A DNA stretch of 28,979 bases from CAZWCX01 sp964632945 (GCA_964632945.1 CAZWCX010000097.1:1-28979), one strand, 5' to 3'; shown: positions 1 to 8,216, numbered from the stretch's first letter. The notes: a model not told the origin generated them from the sequence alone. Made by a program: numbers and translations.

Positions 1-7
1 GACGGAG

Positions 8-50
8 CCGGATTGTTCACGAGCAGCGAAGCTGTTCGCGAATAATCCGG
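8..50. repeat. Imperfect 20-bp palindrome (REP-like or terminator-like hairpin)
   Basis: Bases 8-27 pair with 31-50 around a GAA loop. The plus strand gives 17 Watson-Crick pairs, two G-U pairs and one mismatch. No T-run follows on either strand. It lies about 330 bases past the stop of the leftward kinase gene and directly beyond the stop of the doubtful small reading frame at 52-138. It could be a terminator or a dispersed palindromic repeat; one copy cannot decide. I see nothing else in 139-379. Confidence 0.45.
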
Positions 51-51
51 G

Positions 52-138
52 CTAGAAGGCGCAACGGCGCACGGCCGTGGCGACGGACGCGGTCAGGAAC
101 GGCAGGAGGGCGATGAACAACCGGGTGAAGCCGGTCAT
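52..138 (-). CDS. Possible 28-residue hydrophobic peptide
   Basis: An ATG at 138 opens a 28-codon frame whose product is almost entirely a hydrophobic segment (FTRLFIALLPFLTASVATAV) followed by a short basic tail (RRCAF). A GGAGG lies about 10 bases upstream, slightly far for a ribosome site. The stop abuts the palindrome at 8-50. If real, it would be a single-span membrane peptide. The frame is open further upstream, but that extension is Arg/Pro-rich and looks like non-coding GC-rich sequence. No family is recognised, and chance is a real possibility. Confidence 0.25.
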   Translation of the reverse strand: MTGFTRLFIALLPFLTASVATAVRRCAF

Positions 139-379
139 GAAGGTACGGCCTCCGGAGGGAACACGGCCGCGAGACGCATTCCGCGCAGGCGCGCCGGCGG
201 GGGGACGGTCGCGGCGCTGGTGGGGCTTCAACCTTGATTTCCCGGGTTGGTCCGGTCGCTTTTCGCGCCGGGCTTCGTTGCTCGTCGTCGGCGATGCACG
301 GGGCATCGCCTCCTCCGCGCGCCTCGCCGGGCGCGAAAATCGCCTCGGCCGAACCTAGGATCTCAAGATTGAAGACCCA

Positions 380-3304
380 CTAGTCTTTCTCCTCTTCCGG
401 GTCGGTCGGGTCCAACCGCCGGATCCGCTCGCGCAGATTCTCCGCTTCCTCGACGCTCACCTTCATCTCCAGGGCGTGGTTGAAGTCGCGCCGGGCTTCC
501 TCCCGGCGTCCGAGGTCGGCAAACAGGATGCCGCGCAGTTTCCAGATCTTGGGTTGTTCCGGCGCGCGGCCGATGATTTCCGTGCAGAGGTTCAGGGCCT
601 CCTCCGGACGACGCAGTTTCAGGAGCACCGTCGTCGCCGCGTGGAGGGTTCCCGGATCGTTCGGCCGCAGGCCCAGCATCTGTCGATGGTCGGCGAGCGC
701 CGCCTCCCATTCCTGGCGTTCGAGTCGATACCGCGCCCGCGCCTGGTAGTTGGGGTGATAATACGGATCGGCGGCGATGCCGCGATTCGCATACTCCTCG
801 GCCTCGTTGTGCCGGCCCAGCAGGCGCAGGTTGTTCGCGAGGTAATAGCACGCACCGGCATGCTCGGGATCGATCCGCAGCACCGCTTCGAAGTGTCGGT
901 TCGCCGTCTCCCGGTCCGGCTGGTTGTTCAGGATCCCGCCGAGGCCGAGGTGGGCGGACAGGCAGCGCGGATCGAAACGCAAGGCCTCCTCGAATTCCGC
1001 GATCGCCCCCGGGGCATCGTTGAGCGCCTGCCGGAGATAGCCATGAACCACATGCAACGGAGCAAATTCGGGATGCAGGGCGAGAAGCCCTTGCAGTTGG
1101 CGGCTCGCCAGGATCAGGTTGCCTTGACGCAGGGTCACCAGCAATCGCAGCGCCTGTCCGCGGAAGTCTCCCGAGTCGAGCCGGAGGGCCGCCTTCAAAT
1201 CCCTCTCGATCGTGGGTAAATCCGGATTCGGCAGCACGAGGCCGATGAAGGCGCGTCCTTCGTATCCCGCCGTGAAGTATGGCCAGATCTCCAGCGAGCG
1301 ATCGAACTGCTCCATCGCCCCGGCGAAGTCTCCCGCCATCCCGCGCAGCCAGCCGTTGAAGTAGCACGTTTGCTCCGGGTTCACGCCGAGATCGAGAAGG
1401 TGCTTTGCATCGCGCTCGATCTTCCTTCGCAACCGGGCCGCCGCCCGGTCCCGGCTTCCGTTGGAGCCGGAGCCGATCAGCGTGAGGCTGACGCCGACTT
1501 CCTGAGTGCGACTGATCCACAGGGACTCGTACTCGAGGGTGAGCATCGACAGTCGGGCGAGCAGCGCCTGGGTGTCGTTCGGACTCAGGGCCAGCGCGCG
1601 ATCCACGTCTTCCAGCGCGGCGGGAAGGTTGCCGAGATCCGCGCGGGCCTGCCCGCGGCCCGACAGGGCTTCGGCGAAATTTGGATCGGTCTCGATGGCC
1701 GCGGAGTAGGAACGATTGGCCTGTCCCAACACCTCACGCCGGTTGGTGAGGGCGTCGGGTTTCGACCCGGCGTGCCGGGCGAGCACGTGCGCCTTGGTGC
1801 GCAATTCCTCGCCGCGCAGGAAGTGGGGCATGGCCTCGGTGCGCCGCCGCGCCTGCTCGGCCAGGGCGAATTCGCCGGCGCGCATCCGTTTCCCGCGTTC
1901 GGCGGCGATCACCTGGGCAACGATGGTCAGGGTGAGCACGAGGGCGGCGAGGGCGGCGGTGCCGGCGGGGTTCCGGTGGATCCAGCGTCGGATCCGATAC
2001 AGCGGGGTCGGCCGGCGCGCCTGGATTGCCTCGCCGGCGATGCAGCGGCCCAGATCGTTCGCCAGATCCTGGGCGGTCGCATAGCGCCGGCTCTTGTCCC
2101 GCTCGAGCGCCTTGAGCACGATCGTCTCCACGTCGGGCGCGATGCTCGGCAGGAGCCTGCGCGGCGGGATGGGCTCCTCGCGGAGCTTGAGCATCACGAC
2201 TTCCATCGCCGAACTCGCCACGTACGGGGGTCGTCCGGAGAGCAGTTCGTAGAGAATCGAACCCAGGCTGTAGACGTCGCTCTGGGCGTCGATGTGCAGG
2301 GTGTCTCCCTTGGCCTGCTCCGGCGACATGTGCGCCGGCGTGCCCATCACCACCTGCGTGGCGGTCAGGCGGGTCGACCCCTCGGTCTCCTGGACGCGGG
2401 CGAGCCCGAAGTCCGACAGGCGCGGGCGGAGGCGGATCTTCGATCCCCGCGGATCGTCGACGTCGACCGCGGATGGGTCGCGATCGTGGTCGAGCAGGAT
2501 GTTTTCCGGCTTCAGATCGCGGTGGATGATGCCGCGCGCATGGGCGCAGGCCACCCCCTCGGCAACCTGGCGGACCAGGCGCATCGCCTCGGCCGGCGCC
2601 AGCCGGGTTTGTTCGCGCAGGACCTGCGCCAGGTTGCCGCCCGCCACGTACTCCATCGTGAAGTAGGGGACGTCGGGAGAACCGTCCCCGCGGGAACCGG
2701 TGCCGACATCGTAGATCGCCACGATGGCGGGGTGATTCAGGGTGGCGACCGCCTCCGCCTCGCGGTGAAAGCGCCGCAGAGACTCGGGATTCGCTCCGTC
2801 CCGCAGGTGGAGGACCTTGAGGGCGACTTCGCGCTTGAGCTCGGGATCGAAGGCCAGGTAGACCACGCCCATCCCGCCCTGGCCGAGTTCGCGCCGGATC
2901 TTGTAGCGACCGATGTGGTCGGGGTGTCGCTCCTGGGGGCCCTCCGATCGGGGCGCCGTCGCGTCGTGGGACGGGGGCATCGGCACCGTGGCCGGTTCGT
3001 CCTCCGCGGGGGCGTACGCCTGGGGAAGCAGCACCGTGGGCGCGCCAAGCGCCTTGCCGACTTCTGCGGCCCTGGGTCCGCTGAGGAGTCCGCGCGCGAG
3101 GACGATCTCGAGGAAGGGCCGGCCGCGCAGGAGGTCGAGCCGGAGCCGCTCCGGTCCCTCCGGCAGGGGGTGCATGGCGAGGGCGCCGACCCGCTGAATC
3201 CGGAAGCACTCTTCGATCTGCTCCGGGGTCAGGCCGAACCGGGTGACCAGGGGGTCCGTCCCGGCGGCGGCGTGGTCGTGGGAGGAAGAAATCGGCGACG
3301 ACAT
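380..3304 (-). CDS. Transmembrane Ser/Thr protein kinase with C-terminal TPR repeats
   Basis: A 974-residue Hanks-type kinase that should phosphorylate proteins on Ser/Thr. Residues 15-90 form a helical domain (GLTPEQIEECFRIQ) similar to the repeats of the protein at 15793-17694. The kinase domain covers about 134-423: glycine loop GQGGMG (141-146), lysine K163, catalytic HRDLKPEN (261-268), DFG (298-300) and SPE in place of APE (327-329), so it appears catalytically intact. One hydrophobic span lies at about 447-467. Residues 520-960 are TPR-like repeats, placed on the far side of the membrane if the kinase is cytoplasmic. The ATG at 3304 is used because the N-terminal domain follows at once; its ribosome site (GGGAG, 12 bases away) is poor. 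Substrates are unknown. The gene stands alone and is divergent from the reductase gene at 3799. Confidence 0.93.
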   Translation of the reverse strand: MSSPISSSHDHAAAGTDPLVTRFGLTPEQIEECFRIQRVGALAMHPLPEGPERLRLDLLRGRPFLEIVLARGLLSGPRAAEVGKALGAPTVLLPQAYAPAEDEPATVPMPPSHDATAPRSEGPQERHPDHIGRYKIRRELGQGGMGVVYLAFDPELKREVALKVLHLRDGANPESLRRFHREAEAVATLNHPAIVAIYDVGTGSRGDGSPDVPYFTMEYVAGGNLAQVLREQTRLAPAEAMRLVRQVAEGVACAHARGIIHRDLKPENILLDHDRDPSAVDVDDPRGSKIRLRPRLSDFGLARVQETEGSTRLTATQVVMGTPAHMSPEQAKGDTLHIDAQSDVYSLGSILYELLSGRPPYVASSAMEVVMLKLREEPIPPRRLLPSIAPDVETIVLKALERDKSRRYATAQDLANDLGRCIAGEAIQARRPTPLYRIRRWIHRNPAGTAALAALVLTLTIVAQVIAAERGKRMRAGEFALAEQARRRTEAMPHFLRGEELRTKAHVLARHAGSKPDALTNRREVLGQANRSYSAAIETDPNFAEALSGRGQARADLGNLPAALEDVDRALALSPNDTQALLARLSMLTLEYESLWISRTQEVGVSLTLIGSGSNGSRDRAAARLRRKIERDAKHLLDLGVNPEQTCYFNGWLRGMAGDFAGAMEQFDRSLEIWPYFTAGYEGRAFIGLVLPNPDLPTIERDLKAALRLDSGDFRGQALRLLVTLRQGNLILASRQLQGLLALHPEFAPLHVVHGYLRQALNDAPGAIAEFEEALRFDPRCLSAHLGLGGILNNQPDRETANRHFEAVLRIDPEHAGACYYLANNLRLLGRHNEAEEYANRGIAADPYYHPNYQARARYRLERQEWEAALADHRQMLGLRPNDPGTLHAATTVLLKLRRPEEALNLCTEIIGRAPEQPKIWKLRGILFADLGRREEARRDFNHALEMKVSVEEAENLRERIRRLDPTDPEEEKD

Positions 3305-3798
3305 CGGGGCCGCGATCTCCCGTTGCGTGTCGGGGGTTCGTTCGGCTGGGGTCCTGGGGAAGATGATAGCACTCCCCGCCGAACCGGAAAAGCCTTGCCG
3401 TCGCCGGTCGTCCGGCCGGACGACGCGCCTCCCGGACGGGCCGCGATCCCGTCATTCGCGCAGGACCGCGACGCGCGCGCGTGAACGATCGCCGGTCCCC
3501 TCCGTCCAAACTGCGACGATCGATCCGCCGCCGCGGTCGATCGGGCGCGCCCCCGGGTCTTTCCGCCGTCGCGGGTGATGCTCACGCGGACGTCGCCGTC
3601 GCACCTCCCGGGCCGCCGGTCGTCCGCCGATGGGCCGCAAGGAGGAGGCATGGGCGCATCGTGACGATCCGGCCGGGCGCGCGCAACGGATCTCCTCCCC
3701 GGCGGCAGGCAGGGCATCCCCCGAAGGAGCAGGGAACAATTCGCTCTGGCACCGTGTTTGCGGCCCTGGAGGGAGGGAGTTTTGCGGAGGTGTGCGTC
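3305..3798. other. Divergent intergenic region, 494 bases
   Basis: This stretch separates the leftward kinase from the rightward reductase. It carries the likely kinase promoter near 3363-3371 and the reductase ribosome site GGAGGT at 3786-3791. Reading frames cross it on both strands, but their products are Arg/Pro-rich and resemble no known protein. I found no convincing promoter for the reductase. Confidence 0.6.
3363..3371 (-). promoter_or_regulatory. Candidate extended -10 promoter of the kinase gene
   Basis: Read on the minus strand this is TGCTATCAT, an extended -10 (TGn plus TATCAT). The -35 position 17 bases upstream (TTTTCC) is poor, as is common with extended -10 elements. It would give a leader of about 50 bases before the ATG at 3304. 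Confidence 0.4.
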
Positions 3799-4614
3799 AT
3801 GGTCCAGGCTGTCGATGTCTACAACGCGAGCCTCGAGTCTCGCATCGAAGCGGGTCCCTACCTTCTCTACCTGCGGGTGCGGCCGGACAATCCCGGTTTC
3901 CACTTTTCACCCGGCCAGTTCGCGATCCTGGGGCTGCGCGGATCCTCGGCCCGGAATCCGCTCGCCGCGTCCGAGGAGAATCCGCCGGACCCGGACCGAT
4001 TGATTCGACGCGCGTACTCCATCGCAAGTTCGAATCGGACGCCGGAGATCCTCGAGTTCTACCTGGTCCTGGTTCCGGACGGAGCGCTGAGCCCGCGGCT
4101 GTTTGCGCTCGAACCCGGGGAGCGGCTCTACGTGGGCGCCAAGGCTTCGGGCACCTTCACCCTGGATCGGGTGCCCGAGTCGCGGGATCTGATTCTCATC
4201 AGCACGGGGACCGGGATTGCCCCCTTCATGAGCATGGTGAGGTCGCTGCACCGGTGCGACCTGGAGCGTCGGTTCATCCTCCTCCACGGGGCGCGTCACG
4301 GCGAGGATCTCGGCTATCGGGAGGAGCTCGAACTCCTGGCGCAGCGGTGCGGTACGCTGATCTATCTTCCGACCCTGACGCGCGCGGGGCCGGAGGAGGG
4401 ATGGGGCGGGCACGTTGGACGCGTGCAGACGCTCCTGGACGACGGCACGTTGCGCACGGCCATGGGGCGCGACCCGGATCCGGCTCGGGATCACGTGTTT
4501 CTCTGCGGCAATCCGCAGATGCTGGAGGAGATGCAGCCGCGGTTCGAGTCGGCCGGGTTCGCGCTCGATCATCCGCGCAAGCCCGGTACGCTGCACCTCG
4601 AGCGGTACTGGTGA
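3799..4614 (+). CDS. fpr: Ferredoxin/flavodoxin-NADP+ reductase (Fpr type)
   Basis: A 271-residue FAD enzyme that moves electrons between NADPH and ferredoxin or flavodoxin in the cytoplasm. Seen: an FAD-binding RAYS motif (about 71-74), the NADP-binding STGTGIAPF segment (about 135-143), a CGNPQM motif near the end, and a terminal ERYW. The last aromatic residue is expected to stack on the flavin, as in bacterial Fpr proteins. An acidic, proline-rich loop of about 17 residues (50-66) before the FAD motif looks longer than usual. The ATG at 3799 is chosen because GGAGGT lies 7 bases upstream; the frame stays open back to 3481, but that part is not protein-like. It could supply electrons to redox enzymes such as the molybdoenzyme at 8270, but nothing here shows that link. 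Confidence 0.9.
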   Translation: MVQAVDVYNASLESRIEAGPYLLYLRVRPDNPGFHFSPGQFAILGLRGSSARNPLAASEENPPDPDRLIRRAYSIASSNRTPEILEFYLVLVPDGALSPRLFALEPGERLYVGAKASGTFTLDRVPESRDLILISTGTGIAPFMSMVRSLHRCDLERRFILLHGARHGEDLGYREELELLAQRCGTLIYLPTLTRAGPEEGWGGHVGRVQTLLDDGTLRTAMGRDPDPARDHVFLCGNPQMLEEMQPRFESAGFALDHPRKPGTLHLERYW

Positions 4615-4917
4615 CGCGTCGGCCGGACGGGGCAGGCGCCGGTCCGATTCCGGGTCGCGTGCGTGCAAGGATCCGCTGCGGGGATGCGATGCCGCTCCTC
4701 GGCAGCGCCCCGGGGGGAAGCCCGGCGGTCGAGTGCCGCGCGCCGGTCGGAATCCGCCCCCGACCTCGACCCACGAAGCGCGACCCGCAGATGCTTGGAA
4801 AGGTGGCCGGACCTTCGGGTCGCGAATCCACGTCGTCTCTCCGCTCCGCCTCCGTGGAGGGCGGGCGCGGCCGTCGGCTGGAGCGGGAGCCCGTCCGCAC
4901 CGGAGAGCGTGGGATCG
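4615..4917. other. Convergent intergenic region, 303 bases
   Basis: Lies between the ends of the rightward reductase and the leftward small membrane gene. It is GC-rich. I see no convincing gene, and no hairpin strong enough to call as a terminator. Confidence 0.5.
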
Positions 4918-5214
4918 TCAGGTGAGGTTGGTCAGCAACGGCAGCGCCCACGCCGCCGCGAGCGCCAGAATCGTTCCGGCGAAAGCACTCGCGAAGATCA
5001 GCGCAATCCGCCCGCCGCGGGGCATCGTGGAGGCGCGGCCGTTCACCAACCCCAACCCGACGAGCGCCCCCGCCGTCCAGCCGACCGCCAGGGGAAGCGC
5101 CGGCGGCAATTCACCCGCGGGCCGCCGCTGCGGGGCCCAGGGCCTCCCGTTCTCCGCGTGCGCGAACACGGGGGCCGGAGGCGGCCCCGCCGGGGCCGCC
5201 ATCCCGCGGTGCAT
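4918..5214 (-). CDS. Small two-span membrane protein, or 3' part of a gene split by TGA
   Basis: Ninety-eight codons from an ATG at 5214. The product has a His/Pro/Ala-rich start (HRGMAAPAGPPPAPVFAHAE) and two hydrophobic spans near residues 39-57 and 70-93. It is in the same frame as the 31-codon gene at 5218-5313, separated only by TGA (5218-5220) and one GAT codon. Read as one chain the product would be about 131 residues with a signal-like N-terminus. The local ATG has no clear ribosome site, so translation may depend on the upstream segment by reinitiation or readthrough. TGA also ends this frame and many neighbouring genes, so TGA is a normal stop in this organism. No family is recognised. 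Confidence 0.5.
   Translation of the reverse strand: MHRGMAAPAGPPPAPVFAHAENGRPWAPQRRPAGELPPALPLAVGWTAGALVGLGLVNGRASTMPRGGRIALIFASAFAGTILALAAAWALPLLTNLT
5180..5200 (-). other. Perfect 9-bp hairpin 17 bases downstream of the in-frame TGA
   Basis: Bases 5192-5200 pair perfectly with 5180-5188 around a three-base loop (GGC on the minus strand). The apex is about 26 bases after the TGA at 5218-5220, within the distance range known for bacterial selenocysteine insertion hairpins. A run of Ala/Gly/Pro codons at this GC content can also give such a stem by chance. I do not claim a selenocysteine element. Confidence 0.35.
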
Positions 5215-5217
5215 ATC

Positions 5218-5313
5218 TCAGCCGTGGGCGGACGCCGGCAAGAGAAACCCGCCGACCGCAAGCGCAACCATCACTCCGAGGACCGCGGCCGCACATCCGC
5301 CGGTGGAGGTCAC
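5218..5313 (-). CDS. 31-residue signal-peptide-like segment ending in TGA
   Basis: Starts at GTG (5313) with AGGAG 8 bases upstream, and a well-formed promoter lies about 40 bases further up (5356-5384). The product is a polar start followed by a hydrophobic core (AAAVLGVMVALAVGGFLLPA) and the ending SAHG. LPASA resembles a signal peptidase site (A-x-A). After the TGA the same frame continues into the 98-codon frame at 4918-5214. This may be the 5' part of one gene carrying a nonsense mutation, sequencing error or recoding site, or a separate membrane or leader peptide coupled to the next frame. The frame is also open upstream to 5556, but that part is Arg-rich and lacks protein-like character. 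Confidence 0.5.
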   Translation of the reverse strand: MTSTGGCAAAVLGVMVALAVGGFLLPASAHG

Positions 5314-5355
5314 AGGGGCGACTCCTGGTGCACGAGGATAGGAATGACGCCCCCG

Positions 5356-5384
5356 AGTGTAGCAACGCGACGCTCTCCCCGCAA
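5356..5384 (-). promoter_or_regulatory. Promoter for the small membrane gene
   Basis: On the minus strand TTGCGG (5379-5384) is followed by a 17-base spacer and TACACT (5356-5361), with a TG one base upstream of the -10. This would give a leader of about 35 bases before the GTG at 5313. A promoter this good argues that the split small gene is or was expressed. Confidence 0.5.
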
Positions 5385-5625
5385 GAGGCGTGCGGTCCCC
5401 GCCCGGGATCCCCGTTTTCCCCCCGTTCGCCGGCCGCCGGTCACGCCCGTGGGCGAAAGATCCGAAGATTCTCCGATGAACCCGCGCGGGCGCGACGTAC
5501 GGGAGGGGACCGCGCGAGGGTCGGGTGGAACGGAGAGCCAATCGAACGCCGAACATCGGCGGCGGATGGGCTACCCCTGAGGCGGATTCCGATGTTCGAA
5601 AAGTTCACTGCCCGGGGCATCCGAC
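5385..5625. other. Central part of the divergent region 5314-5695
   Basis: The 382-base gap between the leftward small membrane gene and the rightward GGDEF gene holds one promoter for each (5356-5384 and 5626-5655). I see no gene, hairpin or repeat in the part between them. Confidence 0.5.
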
Positions 5626-5655
5626 TTGACCTCCCTCCCCGAACCTTGGTACCAA
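5626..5655 (+). promoter_or_regulatory. Promoter of the GGDEF gene, with palindromic operator candidate
   Basis: TTGACC (5626-5631), an 18-base spacer and TACCAA (5650-5655) form a sigma70-type promoter about 35 bases upstream of the TTG start at 5696. The -10 lies within the perfect 14-bp palindrome CCTTGGTACCAAGG (5644-5657). A dimeric repressor bound there would block RNA polymerase; that role is inferred. Confidence 0.5.
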
Positions 5656-5695
5656 GGAGAGGATCGACTTCGTTCCGGGGCCCAGGGAGTACAGA

Positions 5696-8080
5696 TTGCG
5701 GCTTGCCAGCATCCTTCAATCTTTGGCCTCATTTGACCTTCCGCGCGCGCTTGAGTTGACGGAAGAAGAGGCCTGCAGGGGACTTACGGTTCGCGAACAG
5801 GTCTTGGCACGCCTCAGCCGGTCGTGGCTGCTGCTCCAAATTGGAGCATTCCGAGAGGCCCGGGAGGTTGCGGTCGGGGCACGGCGGACGGCTCTCCTGG
5901 CGTCCAGTCGGGGGGAGGCCTGCCGTGCGTACACCACGCTGTCCGCATGTGATCTTTCGCTGGGGGACTTCATGCGGGCGGAAATGGACTTGGAGTGGGC
6001 GGAGGACCTGAGCGACGATTCTCCGGATCTGAAGCTTGCCTGCGAGATTCAACGACACGAGTTGCTTTGGGCGCAACGCCGGCTGGAGGAATTGCGACGG
6101 CGGCTTGGGGAGGAGGGGGGGCCGCCGACGCTGATGCGCCTGCGGCTGGAGGTGGCGGAAAACCGCTGGGAACAGGCCGCAGAGACGTGGGAGCGGATCC
6201 CGCCGATGTCGGAGCCTTCGCATATCCTCGAGCGGATGCTGCTGGGCGCGCGGATTGCGCAGACGCGTGGATATGTGGACCGCGCCGCGCAGCTTCGCCA
6301 GGAAGCGGAAGTGCTCGCGTCGCGGTGGATGGAGGCGCTTCCGGTCGGGCGCCGATCCACGTTCGCCGATCGGCTGCGCCTCCTGGGCATCGACGTATCG
6401 GTCGAGTGCTCGGTCCCTCCGATCACGCGACGCCTCCTGCGAACCCGCAGGGAGCGAAGCACGGTCCCGCGTGAGCTCCGCGTGGTGGCCGAACTGCTCA
6501 AACGCATGCACGCGGAGCGACGGCTGCAACCGCTCCTGGACATGGTGTTGGACTCGATCCTGGGGCTGACGGGGTCGGCGCTGGGGTGCCTGGTGGTGCT
6601 CGAAGGGGACCGCGCGGAAGGTCGCTCCGTCCGGCATGCCCCCGGCGCCCCGCCTTCGGAGGACGAGTTGATTTTCGCGCGCGCGGCGGCGGAGTCCGTC
6701 GCGAAGAGCGGGCGGGGGTTTCTGTCCGTCCATGCCCCGGCGGAGGAGTCCCTGCGCGCGTTCGGGGACCCGCTTTCCCTGCGGATCGGATCCGTGCTGG
6801 TATTGCCCTTGCGTCTCCAGTCTGGGGTTGTCGGCTCGCTCTACCTGCATACACGAGTCGACCAGCGGGGGCTGTCCACCTCCGACGCGGAGGTTGCCGG
6901 AGCGTTTGCCGATCAGGCGGCTCTGGCGGTCGAGCGCGCCGCGCTGCTCGACCGGTCGGTGCGCGACCCGGTCACTTCGCTGTTCAACCACGCCTATTTC
7001 GAGGATGTGCTGGGAGTCGAAGTGGAGCGGTGTCTCCGCCATGGACGACCGTGCGCCCTGCTGATGATCGACCTCGACCGGTTCAAGGAGATCAACGACA
7101 ACCATGGACATGACTTCGGTACCCGCGTGATTCGAGAGGTTTCGCTGGTCATCGAGGGCGCCGTGCGCTCGCACGACTTGATCGGGCGCAGACCCAAGAA
7201 CGAGCAGGGCGTCGTGGCGCGGTTCGGCGGGGACGAATTCGAGGTCGTCCTGCCCGAGACGGCGAAGGAGGAGGCCCTCGGGATCGCGCAACGCATCCAT
7301 GACCGGGTCCGTCGACGCGCCTTTCGCCACGAAGGCGTTGCAGTTCCGGTCGGCCTGTCCATCGGGGTGGCGGCCGTCCCGGAGGACACGAGGGATGTCC
7401 GCGAATTGATCCTGTTCGCGGACGAGGCGCTGTACGACGCCAAGCACGCGGGTCGTGGTCGAATCTGCGCCTACCAGCCGAAAGGGGAGGCTGCCGCGAG
7501 ACAGGACGCAGACCTCGACCTCCTCGGCAGCCATCCGATCGGCCAGGCGGTGCTTGCGCGGATGCGCTCCGCGATCGAGGGTGCGTCCGAGTCGTCGGAG
7601 GTGCTTCCGGTCCTGTTGCGGATCCTGGCGGAGGCCAGCGGGGCGAGCCGTGCGGCGGTATTCTCCTGCGTGGTGGATCGTCCCGCCGTCGTGGTCTGCT
7701 CGATCCCGCCCGGACCCTGGGCCAGGGAGGACGTCGCCGCCGACGTGGCGGTCCAGGACGGCGTTCAGGTGGAGGAGTCTGCCCCACCGGCGAAGCCCGG
7801 CGCGGAGGGCCGGGAATCGGATGCGCCACACCGGGTTCGGTTCTCCGTGCCGCTCCGGGAGGATCAGCGGGTCCTCTTCGTCCTGGAGCGGGAAGATGCT
7901 CCCCTGGCGCCGGGGGAAATCGGGAAGGAAGTGATGGGCGCGATCGCGCGCCGGTTCGCCGACGTGCTGCGGACCTGTCGGGCGATCGAAGAAAAGCATC
8001 GCGAGATTCGCAACCTGCGTGCGCAACTGGAGCGGGACCTGAAAGATCCGCGCACTCGCCGCGCGCCCCGCGAGGTCTGA
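5696..8080 (+). CDS. TPR-like/GAF/GGDEF protein, putative diguanylate cyclase
   Basis: A 794-residue cytoplasmic signalling protein. Residues 1-250 are alpha-helical and TPR-like. About 270-415 is a GAF sensor domain. About 420-595 is a GGDEF domain with DPVTSLFNHAYF, DLDRFKEINDNHGHD and an intact GGDEF (511-515), so synthesis of cyclic di-GMP is likely. A second GAF-like segment (about 610-765) and a short coiled coil end the protein. Oddities: about 11 extra residues (GRRPKNEQGVV) sit between the inhibitory-site motif RSHD (491-494) and GGDEF, where the usual gap is about 5. The Asn-His in place of Asn-Arg near residue 431 is also less common. The start is TTG at 5696 with AGGGAG 6 bases upstream; no better start codon lies nearby. 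It sits 189 bases before the molybdoenzyme operon but has its own promoter. Confidence 0.9.
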   Translation: MRLASILQSLASFDLPRALELTEEEACRGLTVREQVLARLSRSWLLLQIGAFREAREVAVGARRTALLASSRGEACRAYTTLSACDLSLGDFMRAEMDLEWAEDLSDDSPDLKLACEIQRHELLWAQRRLEELRRRLGEEGGPPTLMRLRLEVAENRWEQAAETWERIPPMSEPSHILERMLLGARIAQTRGYVDRAAQLRQEAEVLASRWMEALPVGRRSTFADRLRLLGIDVSVECSVPPITRRLLRTRRERSTVPRELRVVAELLKRMHAERRLQPLLDMVLDSILGLTGSALGCLVVLEGDRAEGRSVRHAPGAPPSEDELIFARAAAESVAKSGRGFLSVHAPAEESLRAFGDPLSLRIGSVLVLPLRLQSGVVGSLYLHTRVDQRGLSTSDAEVAGAFADQAALAVERAALLDRSVRDPVTSLFNHAYFEDVLGVEVERCLRHGRPCALLMIDLDRFKEINDNHGHDFGTRVIREVSLVIEGAVRSHDLIGRRPKNEQGVVARFGGDEFEVVLPETAKEEALGIAQRIHDRVRRRAFRHEGVAVPVGLSIGVAAVPEDTRDVRELILFADEALYDAKHAGRGRICAYQPKGEAAARQDADLDLLGSHPIGQAVLARMRSAIEGASESSEVLPVLLRILAEASGASRAAVFSCVVDRPAVVVCSIPPGPWAREDVAADVAVQDGVQVEESAPPAKPGAEGRESDAPHRVRFSVPLREDQRVLFVLEREDAPLAPGEIGKEVMGAIARRFADVLRTCRAIEEKHREIRNLRAQLERDLKDPRTRRAPREV

Positions 8081-8115
8081 GCGCGCGCGTGCCGCGGGTC
8101 GAGGGTCGAAATCGG

Positions 8116-8144
8116 TTGATCGCGCCGCGCCCCCTCGCTTGAAT
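8116..8144 (+). promoter_or_regulatory. Candidate promoter of the molybdoenzyme operon
   Basis: TTGATC (8116-8121), a 17-base spacer and TTGAAT (8139-8144). It would give a leader of about 120 bases before the ATG at 8270, long compared with other genes in this window. Confidence 0.4.
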
Positions 8145-8165
8145 GGCCCCGTGCGGAACATCGGG

Positions 8166-8216
8166 GACCCGGCCCGGCGTCGTGCTTTGCATCGTTCCCC
8201 CCTCCGGGACCGGGTC
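8166..8216 (+). promoter_or_regulatory. Stem-loop in the leader of the molybdoenzyme operon
   Basis: Bases 8166-8177 pair with 8204-8216 to give 12 base pairs with one bulged A, closing a 26-base loop. It lies between the candidate promoter and the ribosome site GAGGAG (8258-8263). It may be an attenuator or regulator-binding leader. I could not match it to the known molybdenum-cofactor RNA motif, and a chance stem is possible at this GC content. Confidence 0.3.

Noticed and set aside
1370..3484. Open frame of 704 codons on the plus strand, opposite the first kinase
   Set aside because: Product is low-complexity and lacks known motifs, while the opposite strand carries an intact kinase.
5180..5200. 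Hairpin after the in-frame TGA as a definite selenocysteine insertion element
   Set aside because: Distance fits, but the three-base loop and all-GC stem also follow from Ala/Gly/Pro codons. No sel genes are visible, and a Sec residue right after a signal peptide has no clear use. Kept only as a possibility.
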